Source: Funneliformis mosseae (lineage: Eukaryota > Glomeromycota > Glomeromycetes > Glomerales > Glomeraceae). From it: a DNA stretch of 64,000 nucleotides. Shown piece by piece: positions 24,975-38,213 of this stretch. A program made the translations under genes and the position numbers. Position 1 is the first letter of the stretch. Each line of letters opens with the position of its first letter. The notes beneath the pieces were generated by a model. That model was not told where the DNA came from. It saw only the letters and a list, made by a program, of their open reading frames with translations, and ran no database searches. The stretch covers positions 1 to 64,000 of the forward strand of contig CAJVPP010000014.1 in assembly GCA_910592005.1 (NCBI GenBank), read 5' to 3'.

Positions 24975-27173
24975 TTATTTATCGTCTTTTATTGAATTTT
25001 CAGAAGGCTCATCAGTCTTTGCTTTGGGAGTTACATCAAATTTGTCAGGGAATGAATTGAATGTAGGCGTGACTAGTTTTGAAGGTGTGACGGGAACTAT
25101 AATTGTTTTAAAGTAAAGTGTAAATTAGCTAAGCAAATTCGAAATGATGTATGTAATAATGCCAATATATTATTACCTCTACTTCTTGGTGACGCAGCAT
25201 AAGAAGCTCTAAGTTGGACGTCCACACCAACCGATTTTGGCAAATTCGATTTACGCAATAATTTTCGTGCAGCTGGTGATAATAATGAAGCACGCTCTCT
25301 TGGACTAGCAATTCTGTTTTAAAGAAATAAATTAAGACGTGAATAAATAACACGCAAAAACAACAACAAGAAGCAGCAACAATATTCTCGCATACTTTGT
25401 CAGGGGACTTTGGGTAGAGTATGGACTTGGTGATCTCATAGAGAGATTTCGTTTGCGTAAATTCCGCGAAGCACTACTTGAAAGATTCATACCAATGATT
25501 TCTCTGCGTGGTGTAGGTGGTAATTGAAAAGCACGACCTAAAATATAATCAAAAAATGTTTAATAAAATTGCAATTCAATTTCATTAAAAAGAAATTTTT
25601 TTTTTTTTTATTTCTTTAAAGTTAAATAATGTTCCATTTAAACTTCTTTCTATTCGAAATTACCATGCTAAAAGCTATTATAATATTCCACTCGGCATCT
25701 GAATGATGGTTTTCGTTTAGGAAAGGAAAAATCTCAACAAAAGAAGTGTATATTAAAGGAATAAAATACATACCTGGTGATTGATCTCCTCCGATCAATA
25801 ACGGAGTACCCTCTATCATACCCCAAGTCATTAACTCCGAGCTGTCAATTTGTGAAGGGTTCGGAGAAGGTGTAGCAGTTACAAAACTGTAACCGCCGAC
25901 TGTGGGAGTTTCAGACGCGCTACTACTACCTAATAATAAACGTATATATCCTGTTTAACAATCTATAATAATATACCAATCACTATTAATAAAATGAGTA
26001 GCAACATACTATCAAGATCGATACCACCGGCGGCTGCTGCGGCTGCGGTCGCTGCTGCATGACTTGTGATCGACTAAAGAATAATTAATATAAACGGAAA
26101 TGAGTACGTTTAATGGGAGGAAAAAACTTTTCTTTTAAAAAAAAATTTACCGCTTCTTCTGTAGATTCAAACCTTGTAGCATGATGAACAATCTTCTTGG
26201 GTGCGCACCGTGTATTTTCTTCGACTGCTCCTTTATCATGACCTTCTGGATAAAACATGAGGGAATTGCGAATCTTAAAGCAAAAATATATTAAAAATCC
26301 TATTTTTGTTTTTCAAAAAAAAAAGAGTAAAGTAGCAGAATATTTATAAGCTAAAAAGGGATTAAATTTAAACTACCTTGTAATTCCATGTTTCAATTCC
26401 AGCATTTCTGGACTGATCAGGCCCTTCAATCATTTTCCTCTCATCCTTGTTATTTTCCAACAGCAGTTGATCATCTTTTTCATACATCCATTTATATTTT
26501 TCTTTTTGTTGTTCATTAGATTTTTTCATTATTTCTGAAAAGGTGAGGTCAAATATGGTTAAGGAATAAAAAGGAGGAAATATATAATAAAAGTAACTAT
26601 GATAATGCTAATTAAATTTAAATGATAATAAATAAAGAGATGCAAATATAATATATTGCAAGGATATGAAGCATTATCTTCGCTAGTGTATTTTGCTTGA
26701 AATGCATCCAAGGATAAATTGGCATTGTATTTTTTGGGCAATGGTTTTTTAAAAACGTCTGTTCCACTAGATGATATTGGTGTATCCCATTCTCCACGTA
26801 CTACGGTTGCAGTTTTAGGTGTTGCTAAAAGATTGATTGAGTTATTGTTATTTAAACGGTAAATGACAACTTTTAGAATAAGCAGCAATATACGCAATAT
26901 ACCAGGTGTTTTCGCCGTAGGAGTCGTTAATTCAGTTAATTTACGAGTAGCTTCCTTAATAAGCTCGGGATTATTTGTATTCCAAGCGTCCACATAATCG
27001 TGTTGTGCCTCGAGAGTTAAAAGAGAAGGGAAAAAATCTCGCTTAATGATCTCGCTTAAAGCTTCTGTATATGAATCCTCATCCAAAACTTCTTGCTTTG
27101 GTATTGGGGAACTGTTTAGTGATTGATCGTCAATTCGAACTAAGTCTTTTCTTGGAGTTGAATCTTGTTCCAT
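24975..27173 (-). CDS. ESS2: ESS2/DGCR14 (Bis1) nuclear splicing-associated protein
   Basis: Nine exons on the minus strand: 26903-27173, 26668-26824, 26377-26542, 26151-26273, 26010-26073, 25774-25929, 25396-25537, 25177-25313 and 24975-25096. They give 445 residues, every phase closing. Family hallmarks in order: LDEDSYTEALSEIIKRDFFP, LEAQHDYVDAW, SLDAFQAKYTSEDNASF, AGIETWNYKIRNSLMFYPEG, a TRF segment, YSFVTATPSPNP, MTWGMIEGTPL and LSPAARKLL...LRASYAASP. ES2-family proteins are nuclear and found with late spliceosomes. Intron 2 (26543-26667) is AT-AC type, and the frame fails with any GT-AG alternative I tried. The start is 172 bp from the PRMT3 start on the other strand. Confidence 0.92.
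26543..26667 (-). other. U12-type AT-AC intron in the ESS2 gene
   Basis: On the minus strand the intron starts ATATCCTTGC and ends CTCAC. A perfect branch-site consensus TTCCTTAAC lies at 26566-26558, its second A 16 nt from the 3' end. Joining at these points restores the family-conserved EDNASFSEIMKK. The nearby AC at the end of TTTGAC and the AG of TTTTCAG both lead to early stops. Confidence 0.92.
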
Positions 27174-27345
27174 ATTGATAGATAATAAATAAGTATAATG
27201 TCCAGTGTTTTCTCAAAAATAGTTGTTTACGTAACACCGCCATCGGGGCGATCTTTGTGTAACTGATCGACGAGATAGCGTGATTCAAATTTTTTGAATC
27301 AGATTATCTCGAAATTTTTTAAATACAAACGTTGTTGGAACAACA
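27174..27345. promoter_or_regulatory. Bidirectional promoter between ESS2 and PRMT3 with a 41-bp dyad
   Basis: Only 172 bp separate the two start codons, so both promoters and leaders must be here. At 27271-27311 there is a nested dyad: outer arms CGAGATA and TATCTCG, inner arms GATTCAAA and TTTGAATC around TTT, with an imperfect 4-bp spacer between. A GC-richer patch at 27236-27262 (CCGCCATCGGGGCGATC) lies next to it. Binding factor unknown. Confidence 0.55.
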
Positions 27346-30056
<2,711 letters not shown>

Positions 30057-30614
30057 CCCCTTTTAAGCAAAGGTATAAGATTATTACTATGCACTTTTTA
30101 AAATCCATTCTTTATATATAATTTAATGTGCTTTGTTTTTTTGAAAAAATATATATATATATATATATATTATAGATGTATATGTATATAAATTATATAA
30201 ATATATAAATAAGAATGCGAAGAAAAAAAAAAAAAAAAAAATAACCTAAAAATTTATAAATAGAAATAATTTCTAAAAATGTATAATAAAACATTCTAAA
30301 TATTTATATATTTTTTTTGGAATGCGCATGCCTTAAGAATGTCTTTGAATGCCGTTTTAACTTTAATTATTAGATTGGGCGAGAAATCTCAAATTTCATC
30401 CCGGTTCGATGAAATAAAGTTCACCGTTTTAAAAATAAAAAGTAAATAATGAAACAGAAAATGTATCATGTTTTTAAAAGCTGTCTAAGCAAAAAAAAAA
30501 AAATAAATAAATAAAATTAAAATAAAAAAAGTACAACAAAAATAGATGATATACTCTTATCGAGAAAAAAAAATAATATTAAGTCATATAATAATACTTC
30601 TATTTTTAATTTCT
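30057..30614. other. Convergent intergenic region with simple repeats
   Basis: The stretch lies between the 3' ends of PRMT3 and the lyase-like gene. It holds an (AT)n run near 30147-30171, a poly-A run at 30222-30241 and further A-rich tracts. No gene or clear RNA is visible. Confidence 0.6.
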
Positions 30615-33600
30615 TCATGCCACACCAAACATCCAAAATGGAGGTATACCTCTTTGCCTAGCTCTATTACCCAACCCAACAGATTTATCAATTCTTTTCC
30701 TTTCCATAATCTCATCATCACTTATAGAATCATCATCGATTAATTTCATTTTACCGCCTATATTTTTTAAGAAATGTTGAAAATAATCATGCTCATCACC
30801 ATGTTCATGCCAAATCCCTCTTCTAGTATCACTCGCTTGATGAGCAGCTTGGGCTACATGTATTAACGTTCTTAATGAAAAATCATCTAATCGTTTAGCA
30901 TGTTTGCCTAAATGTCCCATCATTGCTCTACTTAACCTTTGACCGTCCTTTGAGGTGTATTGCCATAAATCCAAACCAACCCCTACATTTTGTACCAGAC
31001 GTGTTAATATCATCCAATATTGTAAATTTAATGTTGTGAATTTGAAGGTAGCACTATCGTAATGTGTTGGTGAGATTTTTCCCTCGTCGATTAAATTCTT
31101 GACAAACATGATCTCATAAGGTTGAGTCATCTGAGAAGATAACGATGCATCATTCGCGATATAAAAGTGTTTGCCGATCCTCATCCTCATCCTATTAACA
31201 ATCCTCAAATATAATCTTACATCATCAACAAAGCCAGCTAAGGAAGTTACTTGTAAATCATATAAAGTACCCCTATGATCGGGTTTTCTTGACCTTTCAA
31301 TCCCTTCAGGACTATTTATCAATTTTTCTAACCAAATCGAAGCAAATCGTCTTAATTCGGTGAATTCTTTATGTGTGAGAGCTCTAACGCGATAAAGTAA
31401 CCTACAAGAATCTAAAAAGAAACTTGGATCCGTCTCTAAAAGATCTTTTGGAAACGTTGAACCTATTTTATTAAATTTCGGTACGGCTCTCGGTATCTTA
31501 TTAAGATTTGGAAAATTATAACCTTCATCATTAATAGCGTCAAAGTCTGTATTATACGCCGTGACTTGCACTTCATCTTGTTCACCGACGCCATATGAGG
31601 ACAATAAAAATGTACGAATTAAGTTTGCTGCCCAACGAGAGTAATGAACATTCCCTGAAAAATGATGTGCAAATGCCAACGTTGTTATATTTTCAAATAG
31701 TTCTGATGTTGAAACCTCCGGTAATCGAACTGGCGTCGTTGAAGTATATTGACCAAATTCATCTTCAACTATTCCGACATATTTTTCAATTTGTTTCTCT
31801 TCAGACAATGTTGCCTCATTGGAATTAGAATCTTTTGAATTACTTGATCGTTGTGATTCGATTCCATTCTCGGTATTAGTATCAATTGAAGTTAAAACAG
31901 AATGTAGTTCTTCGTCCAACATCACATCTTGTTCAATCGAAGCAGAATCATCTGATTTAATTTGTACTTTCTCACCATCTTTCTTATGTTGTTGATCAAT
32001 TACTTCGCTTTTTCCAACTTCCAATAAAGCCGGAGAAGTGTCGGTTTTTAGCTGTAAGAAATTTACTTGAGTACTTGTATCAACTGGTAAACCATTAGAA
32101 GTAGAATACCAATCGGCAGCTGATAAACTCATTGTGTCCGCTCTATCTAACATGAACTCGACAACTTTTGCGATCTCCTCATCACCTCCCCAATATTGTA
32201 ACCTTGCTTGATTTAACGCTTTCTCATCGTACAAGAATAAACGACTGGGATCAAAACCTTGTACATTTCTCGCGATCTTCTCATCAATCCCATCCAAAAA
32301 ATCTTGAATGGCCAACAATCTATTAAAAGCTCTCAACGCGCTAGCCTCCCTTTTATGTAATTCTTGTGATGCTTGACCCGAAAATAATCGAAATACCCAA
32401 CCTATCATTTTATATTTATTCTTGGGAGGAGAGAAATATGGCGCATCATGAGATTCCCATGGTACCGGAGGTTTATTTAACATCTTTCGCGGAGATGGTA
32501 CGCCTAATCTCCATAACATTTCCAGTTTTGATCTTCGACCATATCTCATATTTTCATTATACTTTTCTTCGGCGTCATGACGGAATATAATTTGTGGTTC
32601 TTCAGGAGTTTGAGGTCTAATATCGGGACCGATCAATAATTGAGTATTATTCAATAATCTAGCCATCGGTACTACAAAATATTTATAATCTTTTCCCCAT
32701 TGTTCAATTTGTGATATAATTTCTGAGAATGCGTTCGTCGTTAAGTAACAATTTCCATCAAATGGGAATATCCAACGTGTATTGGGTTGTGATTTTCCGT
32801 GTGCTAATGCTGCATTTCTACCTCCGTTATTATTCATGGCATATATATTTTTATCATGATAAGCATAATCGATGGTTCTTAATTTAGCGACTTTGGAAAA
32901 GTTCATGTATTCATATGAATGAAAAAAATCGGGTTCAGGAAAATCTTCAAGTCTAAAATCAAACTTCAAATATTCTTCAGTTATAAAAGGTATTCTAACA
33001 TAATCCTGATCGTACATTTTTAATAAATCTATTAAGGCATTTTCGTACTCATTGTCAATTATACGATTTAAAATCCACCATTTTTTTGTATTAGGAAATT
33101 TTGGTTCATGTTCTAAGATAAATCTCACATTCTGTAAGACTTGACCGGCTTTATGCCTAGGAGGAAGATCATTCCCAAGGATACGATAAAGGTGAATTTC
33201 TTCACTTGAAGATGAAGAAGGTATTATAGGCCAATTTGATGAAGGTGAGTGTGAAGTATAAAAATTATTATTGTTATTATTATTTGGATATTGTTCAATT
33301 GGGGAGAACCAAACATATATCATGAAAACCACTGTCATGGCCAAAATGATCAAGGATAACCCGCGACGAATGATTTTCTCTCTTCGCAATATGGCATTTT
33401 GTATATTAAAATTCCTTTCAAAATTCGCTCCCCTATTAAATCGAGGTAATTCGTGAAGATGATTGGATCTTGAAAAATAATCTGGTTTGCCACGAATTGA
33501 CGTTGTTGACGGCATCATATTGCCGCCTTCAATTAAATCAAGATTTGTTCGATAATTATTGCGAGTGGTTAATCTGTTTAAATATTCTTCTGATGTTTGG

Positions 33601-33623
33601 AATACACGCGATTGAACTGTCAT
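30615..33623 (-). CDS. Type II membrane protein: glycosyltransferase-like N-terminal domain plus alginate-lyase-like C-terminal domain
   Basis: A single exon of 1002 codons. Residues 1-85 are cytosolic and basic. One membrane segment follows (LSLIILAMTVVFMIYVWF, about 89-106), with an Asn/Ser-rich linker. Residues 145-400 start with LYRILGNDLPPRH and include WWILNRI, NNNGGRNAALAHGK and IFPFDGNCYLT. This resembles GT-A-like polysaccharide-related proteins, but I cannot name the family. Residues 490-1000, broken by an acidic low-complexity insert (about 535-620), look like the alginate_lyase fold (alpha/alpha barrel). They show ADWYSTSNG, ITTLAFAHHFSGN, a DHRGTLYDLQVTSLAGFVDD stretch with the catalytic-region His/Tyr, ELRRFASIWLEKL, TQPYEIMF, DLWQYTSKDG. 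Topology suggests a Golgi or cell-surface enzyme. Substrate unknown; fungi do not make alginate. Confidence 0.75.
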   Translation of the reverse strand: MTVQSRVFQTSEEYLNRLTTRNNYRTNLDLIEGGNMMPSTTSIRGKPDYFSRSNHLHELPRFNRGANFERNFNIQNAILRREKIIRRGLSLIILAMTVVFMIYVWFSPIEQYPNNNNNNNFYTSHSPSSNWPIIPSSSSSEEIHLYRILGNDLPPRHKAGQVLQNVRFILEHEPKFPNTKKWWILNRIIDNEYENALIDLLKMYDQDYVRIPFITEEYLKFDFRLEDFPEPDFFHSYEYMNFSKVAKLRTIDYAYHDKNIYAMNNNGGRNAALAHGKSQPNTRWIFPFDGNCYLTTNAFSEIISQIEQWGKDYKYFVVPMARLLNNTQLLIGPDIRPQTPEEPQIIFRHDAEEKYNENMRYGRRSKLEMLWRLGVPSPRKMLNKPPVPWESHDAPYFSPPKNKYKMIGWVFRLFSGQASQELHKREASALRAFNRLLAIQDFLDGIDEKIARNVQGFDPSRLFLYDEKALNQARLQYWGGDEEIAKVVEFMLDRADTMSLSAADWYSTSNGLPVDTSTQVNFLQLKTDTSPALLEVGKSEVIDQQHKKDGEKVQIKSDDSASIEQDVMLDEELHSVLTSIDTNTENGIESQRSSNSKDSNSNEATLSEEKQIEKYVGIVEDEFGQYTSTTPVRLPEVSTSELFENITTLAFAHHFSGNVHYSRWAANLIRTFLLSSYGVGEQDEVQVTAYNTDFDAINDEGYNFPNLNKIPRAVPKFNKIGSTFPKDLLETDPSFFLDSCRLLYRVRALTHKEFTELRRFASIWLEKLINSPEGIERSRKPDHRGTLYDLQVTSLAGFVDDVRLYLRIVNRMRMRIGKHFYIANDASLSSQMTQPYEIMFVKNLIDEGKISPTHYDSATFKFTTLNLQYWMILTRLVQNVGVGLDLWQYTSKDGQRLSRAMMGHLGKHAKRLDDFSLRTLIHVAQAAHQASDTRRGIWHEHGDEHDYFQHFLKNIGGKMKLIDDDSISDDEIMERKRIDKSVGLGNRARQRGIPPFWMFGVA

Positions 33624-34317
33624 TTATCAATCGCTAGCTGATTGTACGAAATACATCATTAATAAATGAAAAATGTTAATAATGAAACTATCATGACTTG
33701 AAAATAAATATATAAATAAAATAAAATTTAAATTAGCTTACATAGAATGTTTTTTGTTTCACCTTATTATTATTATTTGTTTTTTTTTTTATTTGATACG
33801 ATGATGTTGAAATGTTATATACAATAAATAAGAGCTTAAAAATAACTATTAAAAAAAAAATAAATGTTATTCTAAGAATATATAGAAATATATGTGCGTG
33901 CGTTCGTTTATTTATAATTACAAGTAACCGGATCGTCAGATTATCAAAACCTGACTCTTTAAATTTGAAATTTGTGAAAAGCAAACAATTTTTTTAAAAA
34001 AAAGAGTTGTGGTTTTAATGGAGGTCTAACAGAATTTTATTTTATTTTCGAAGCTTTTAAAGCTCAATATAAGGAATGAAAAAAAAAAAAAAAAAAAAAA
34101 AGAGACAGTTGGACTAATATATATATATATACATAATTTGTAAATGTGCCAAGAAATCCATTATGTCAATAAAAAGAATGTCTTTAATAAACTATAAATA
34201 GAAAATACCTGAACACTTGAACAAATGACGAGTATGAAAATCACGTGAATTTAAGGATATGATTGATTATATTCGATAATCAAAAATTCAACCGTTTTAT
34301 TCTTTCAAAAAGAAATC
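33624..34317. other. Divergent intergenic region
   Basis: This is the shared upstream region of the minus-strand lyase-like gene and the plus-strand mitochondrial-type gene. It has a poly-A run at 34080-34100, an (AT)n tract at 34117-34131 and other A/T runs. No gene or named motif was found. Weak, scattered open frames (33733-33997) on both strands have no family features. Confidence 0.5.
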
Positions 34318-35184
34318 ATGAACTTTAGATTGTTAACTCATAAAAGTCCACGGTTATTTCCATTGAGAAAATATGGTATTTATTTCTTTTAAACATATTA
34401 AAGTTTGATGGAATTTGTTTTTTTTTTCACTAGTTTACTTTCTTTAGAACAAATTTTTCGCGCAAACCATTGCTCCTTTCGACCATCATCAACAATTCGT
34501 CATCGATTCGGCAATAAAACATCCTTCACCCCTCAATTACTTTATCAAGATAAATCTCGATCTCTTTTTCATCGTCCCTATGCATTTTCATATGCTCGTT
34601 CAGAATCATCCTATTCACCTTTAAGGCATTATAAACCACCCATAAGGGTGTTAAAACAAATGATTGCATTTAGCGGGGCGGCATTAACATTTTTCTTTTT
34701 CAAACCAATATTTATTTTTATAATAAATGGGGCGGTTGCATTTGGCACTTATAAATTACTAAGAAGATTACTGGATAACTTAATTCCAACCATTGATATC
34801 AGAAGACATCAATTTTCCAGTTTCATTCCAACATCATTGACAAATACACGATCAAATATCGATAAATTATATTATAAATCCATAGATCAAATTAAATCGG
34901 CTCATTTAAGTTATGATTTTAGATTTTCGAATCCACATTCGATTACTTCTAAATCTGTCGTATTTGGATCAACAGGACAAAAAGAAACTATTTTTAGTAT
35001 TGAATATTTTGGTTTTCATAATGATGTGAAGGCTCTCGTAAAGGTTGAAGGGATCTCAAAGCGTGATGATGATATCATGGTAAAGAATATTGAAATGTAT
35101 TTTCCAAATACTAGAGAAATCATTTATATTCCTGTAGATCAGCAAAAGCCTCCGATTGTTGAAGCAGAATTTCGTGATATTTGA
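34318..35184 (+). CDS. Probable mitochondrial membrane protein, family not recognised
   Basis: Two exons (34318-34375 and 34448-35184) give 264 residues in frame. The spliced N-terminus (MNFRLLTHKSPRLFPLRKY) is basic, hydroxylated and lacks acidic residues, as expected of a mitochondrial presequence; basic residues continue to about residue 95. Hydrophobic segments follow at about 103-138 (ALTFFFFKPIFIFIINGAVAF), then a soluble domain of 110 residues ending in PPIVEAEFRDI. An unspliced start at 34405 would give a hydrophobic leader instead; the spliced model is preferred. The architecture recalls inner-membrane assembly factors, but I find no diagnostic motif. Confidence 0.65.
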
Positions 35185-35824
35185 ATAAAAAAAGAATGTT
35201 TTTTTTACGCCATATGTATTGTTAATAATTCAAACAATGTAATAATTTTTGAATAACAAATAAACTTTTTTTTTCTTAAATGAAAATCCCACGTTTAATC
35301 CAAATTCAAAGAAACAAGGTACAAGTATTTAAGCCTCACACCCAGAAAAGAAGTTACGAATTTATTATGTTAGAAACTCGTTTCTGAATCTTTCTGTCGG
35401 GCCACCAAATTGCTTTTGCCAGGACAAGCTTTCAACCTTTGTTGATCATGGTCTGGTCCTTGACAGTTACGGGTCCATAGATGACAGTCCCCGGCAGGAC
35501 CCCGAATATTACACAAAATCTCAAATCCAAACCTTATTATTATTGTATAATAATTATAATAATTTCATTGATTATGTATAATTTAATAAGGTGAATTTTT
35601 TTATTGGTCCACTTTGATTACAGTCATGTGCACAAAATTAGTTAATTTTTCACGTGCCTTAATTTATTGCTGGTGATACCATAGTTTCTGAATAATCGAA
35701 CAAATTCGTTTTTTTTTCATTTTTTTTTTTTCCCTTTTTTTTTTTTTTTCTTTTTTTTTCTTTTTTTTTTTTTTTTTTTTTTTGTAAAATAACACAATCA
35801 TTCATCATTACTTAATCTTTAAAC
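35185..35824. other. Intergenic region with a GC-richer patch and a long pyrimidine tract
   Basis: 35390-35510 is markedly richer in G/C than its surroundings and can fold into a nested stem (outer pair GGTCCT/AGGACC at 35453-35501, inner CGGG/CCCG). 35718-35783 is an almost pure T/C tract just before the RCE1 start. No open frame is convincing. The patch may be an untranslated part of a neighbouring transcript or an RNA. Confidence 0.4.
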
Positions 35825-37332
35825 ATGGGAGTTAATCTTGATCTTATAAAATTCAGTATCGGTCCTATCATATCACCTTCACACGCAATTTTTAGTTGTA
35901 TATTTTTTACCTTATGTTTCGTCGGAGGCTTATATTTTTCAAAGAAAACGAGAATTGGTGGCAATAATCCTCGATTAACAAAAGATCACCCTCATGTTAT
36001 CATGAATCGTGTGATAAGTGTTGTTACCACTTGTATAATTTCATTCATTGGAGTTTGGCTTTTAATTCATTTTAGTGGAGGATTTAAAGAATCAATGGTA
36101 GATAAAATTTTTTAGATTTATATTTATTTCTTTTTATTTACAAGCTCGAATTTAAACAATGTTTCTTTTTTTAATAAAAAACCATTTCAATAGACAATCT
36201 TATCAGAGATATATACAACTTTGGTACTACTTGGATTCTCACTGCCAACCCATCCATACCACATATTAAACACATTTTTTATTCCTTTAGGTCTAACAAT
36301 GTCATTATTTATTGGTCCTTTATTTGTTAAATTTTTGGATAAAGAATTACCTTTTCAGGCCAAATTTAATTGGCGATACGATATTTTAAATTATATTACA
36401 TCTTTGATCGGATTCAGGAATCTAATCTTCGTATGTTACATCTTTTTTTTTCATCAACTTTAATTTATTTCATGCTTAAACTTTTTATTTTATTTTTTTC
36501 AAAGGCTCCAATGACTGAAGAATTTGTATTTAGATGTTGCATGGTTCCTCTACTCGCTTTGGCAGATTTTTCTCGGATTCAAATCATATTTTTATCGCCT
36601 TTGGTGTTTGGAATAGGTAAGTTTTCTTGATAATTTTTCTCAAGTTTTCAATTCTTTTATTAACATTTAAACGTTTTATATCCCTTTCCTTATCGCGAGA
36701 AAGCACATATACATCATGCTTGGGAGGTTTATGTCACTAATGGAAGGACTATGGCAACAGCAAAATTTGCAATATTTGCTTCAAGTAATATATATTTATT
36801 TATTTATCGTTCATATTAATCATAGAAATCATTAACCCGTTCAATTGATTTAATTCATTTCTAAAGTATTTCAATTCTTCTATACGACATTGTTTGGATG
36901 GTATGCCACGTTTTTGTTTATGAGAACCGGTAAGATCTACTTATTTGATGTTTCCTATTTATATTAAGAAATCCATAATTAATTTCAAAACTTCTTTATA
37001 AAGGTCATTTTATTCCACCATTTTTTGCTCATATATTTGGTAATGTAATGGGATTTCCAGTTTTTAATATGGCAGCATATCCAAAAAAAGTTAAAAAAGG
37101 TTAGATGATAATTCAAATATTTGTACTTAAATTTGATTAATGATCAATTAAACGATATTAAGATTTTTTTTTTTTTTTTTTATCTTTAGCTATAATATTA
37201 GCATTCCTCGGTGGGTTGTTAACCTTTGGGTTTTCTTTAGGTCCTGCGACCAATCCGAGTTTGTATGAGGATGTTGGAAATTCAATATATTGGTACAATG
37301 CAAATAATGGAAGCAAACCACAAGTTAAATGA
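35825..37332 (+). CDS. RCE1: CAAX prenyl protease 2 (Rce1)
   Basis: Seven exons: 35825-36097, 36194-36430, 36505-36616, 36704-36784, 36867-36929, 37004-37099 and 37190-37332. They give 334 residues, all phases closing. It is a multi-spanning membrane protein with at least seven hydrophobic segments. The three CPBP-family motifs are present: APMTEEFVFR (paired Glu), AHIHHAWE (His) and FFAHIFGNVMGFP (His and Asn). Rce1 is an ER protease that removes the last three residues of farnesylated or geranylgeranylated CAAX proteins such as Ras. The length fits the fungal family. CTR9 follows 880 bp downstream on the same strand. Confidence 0.92.
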
Positions 37333-38213
37333 TATAATAATTACTATGGCTAATACATTATTAGATAATGTAGTAGGAGATAATGGTCTAACTGAGATAG
37401 ATGGAATAAATAGGGTAGTTTGTTGTATCACATATTATTGGGTTAATAATATTTGACTAAATATATCGTACTGAGATGATGTTATGATATTCACACTTCG
37501 TATTGCTTTTTATCCTACCTCTTATTGAATGGTTCATGTATGACATATGTAAATTGTTAATCTCGAAAACTTCATTTATAATCTCCTTTCCAGACTGAGA
37601 GGGTTAATTATTTCGATTCACATCAACAACTAAGTATGCTAAATATTGCGTATCTGGCCACTTTTTTAATTATGAACGCTTATTTGATAAATAATTCCTA
37701 TTCGCGTTTTGAAGTTTTAATGATGATAGATTATTATTTGTGGAATCTAAATTTTTTAAATAATGACCGATTTAAAGTGACAAAAACAAAATAAAAGAAT
37801 TCAATGTTATATCATTTAAGAAATGAATGTTGAGTATTAACAAATACAAACACGAGTTAAAAGATGTAAATACATCCCGGTTTATGTATATATAGAATAG
37901 AAACTAAACAGTGAATATACCGTAAAAGTTCACGTGACAACATCGGGATTTATTTTTTTTAATGCACAAAAAGTAGGATTTTCCATTAAATTTAATTTTA
38001 AGCAAAAAGTAACCGGTTGAAGATCTTTTTTTTTTCTAGAATACAACACGATTTGGTGATCGACATTTTGTGATGTTACACTAAAAACTACCATTTTAAA
38101 AAAATCAACTCGGAATATATATTTTACACTATTTATTTTCTTTTCTTCCACCAATTTAAAAATTTCCTTCACTTTGTAATAAATTTTTCTATTTTCACGT
38201 CAACATTATAAAG
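37333..38213. other. Intergenic region between RCE1 and CTR9
   Basis: The RCE1 3' end is followed by AT-rich sequence without a supported gene. An open stretch at 37265-37456 partly overlaps the RCE1 last exon in another frame and is a shadow. The CTR9 promoter should lie in the last few hundred bases, which contain CACGTGA at 37930-37936, an E-box-like word. Confidence 0.5.

Noticed and set aside
34405..34447. Unspliced upstream start of the mitochondrial-type protein
   Set aside because: It gives a hydrophobic leader with Glu. The spliced start at 34318 gives a typical basic presequence and uses a normal GT-AG intron.
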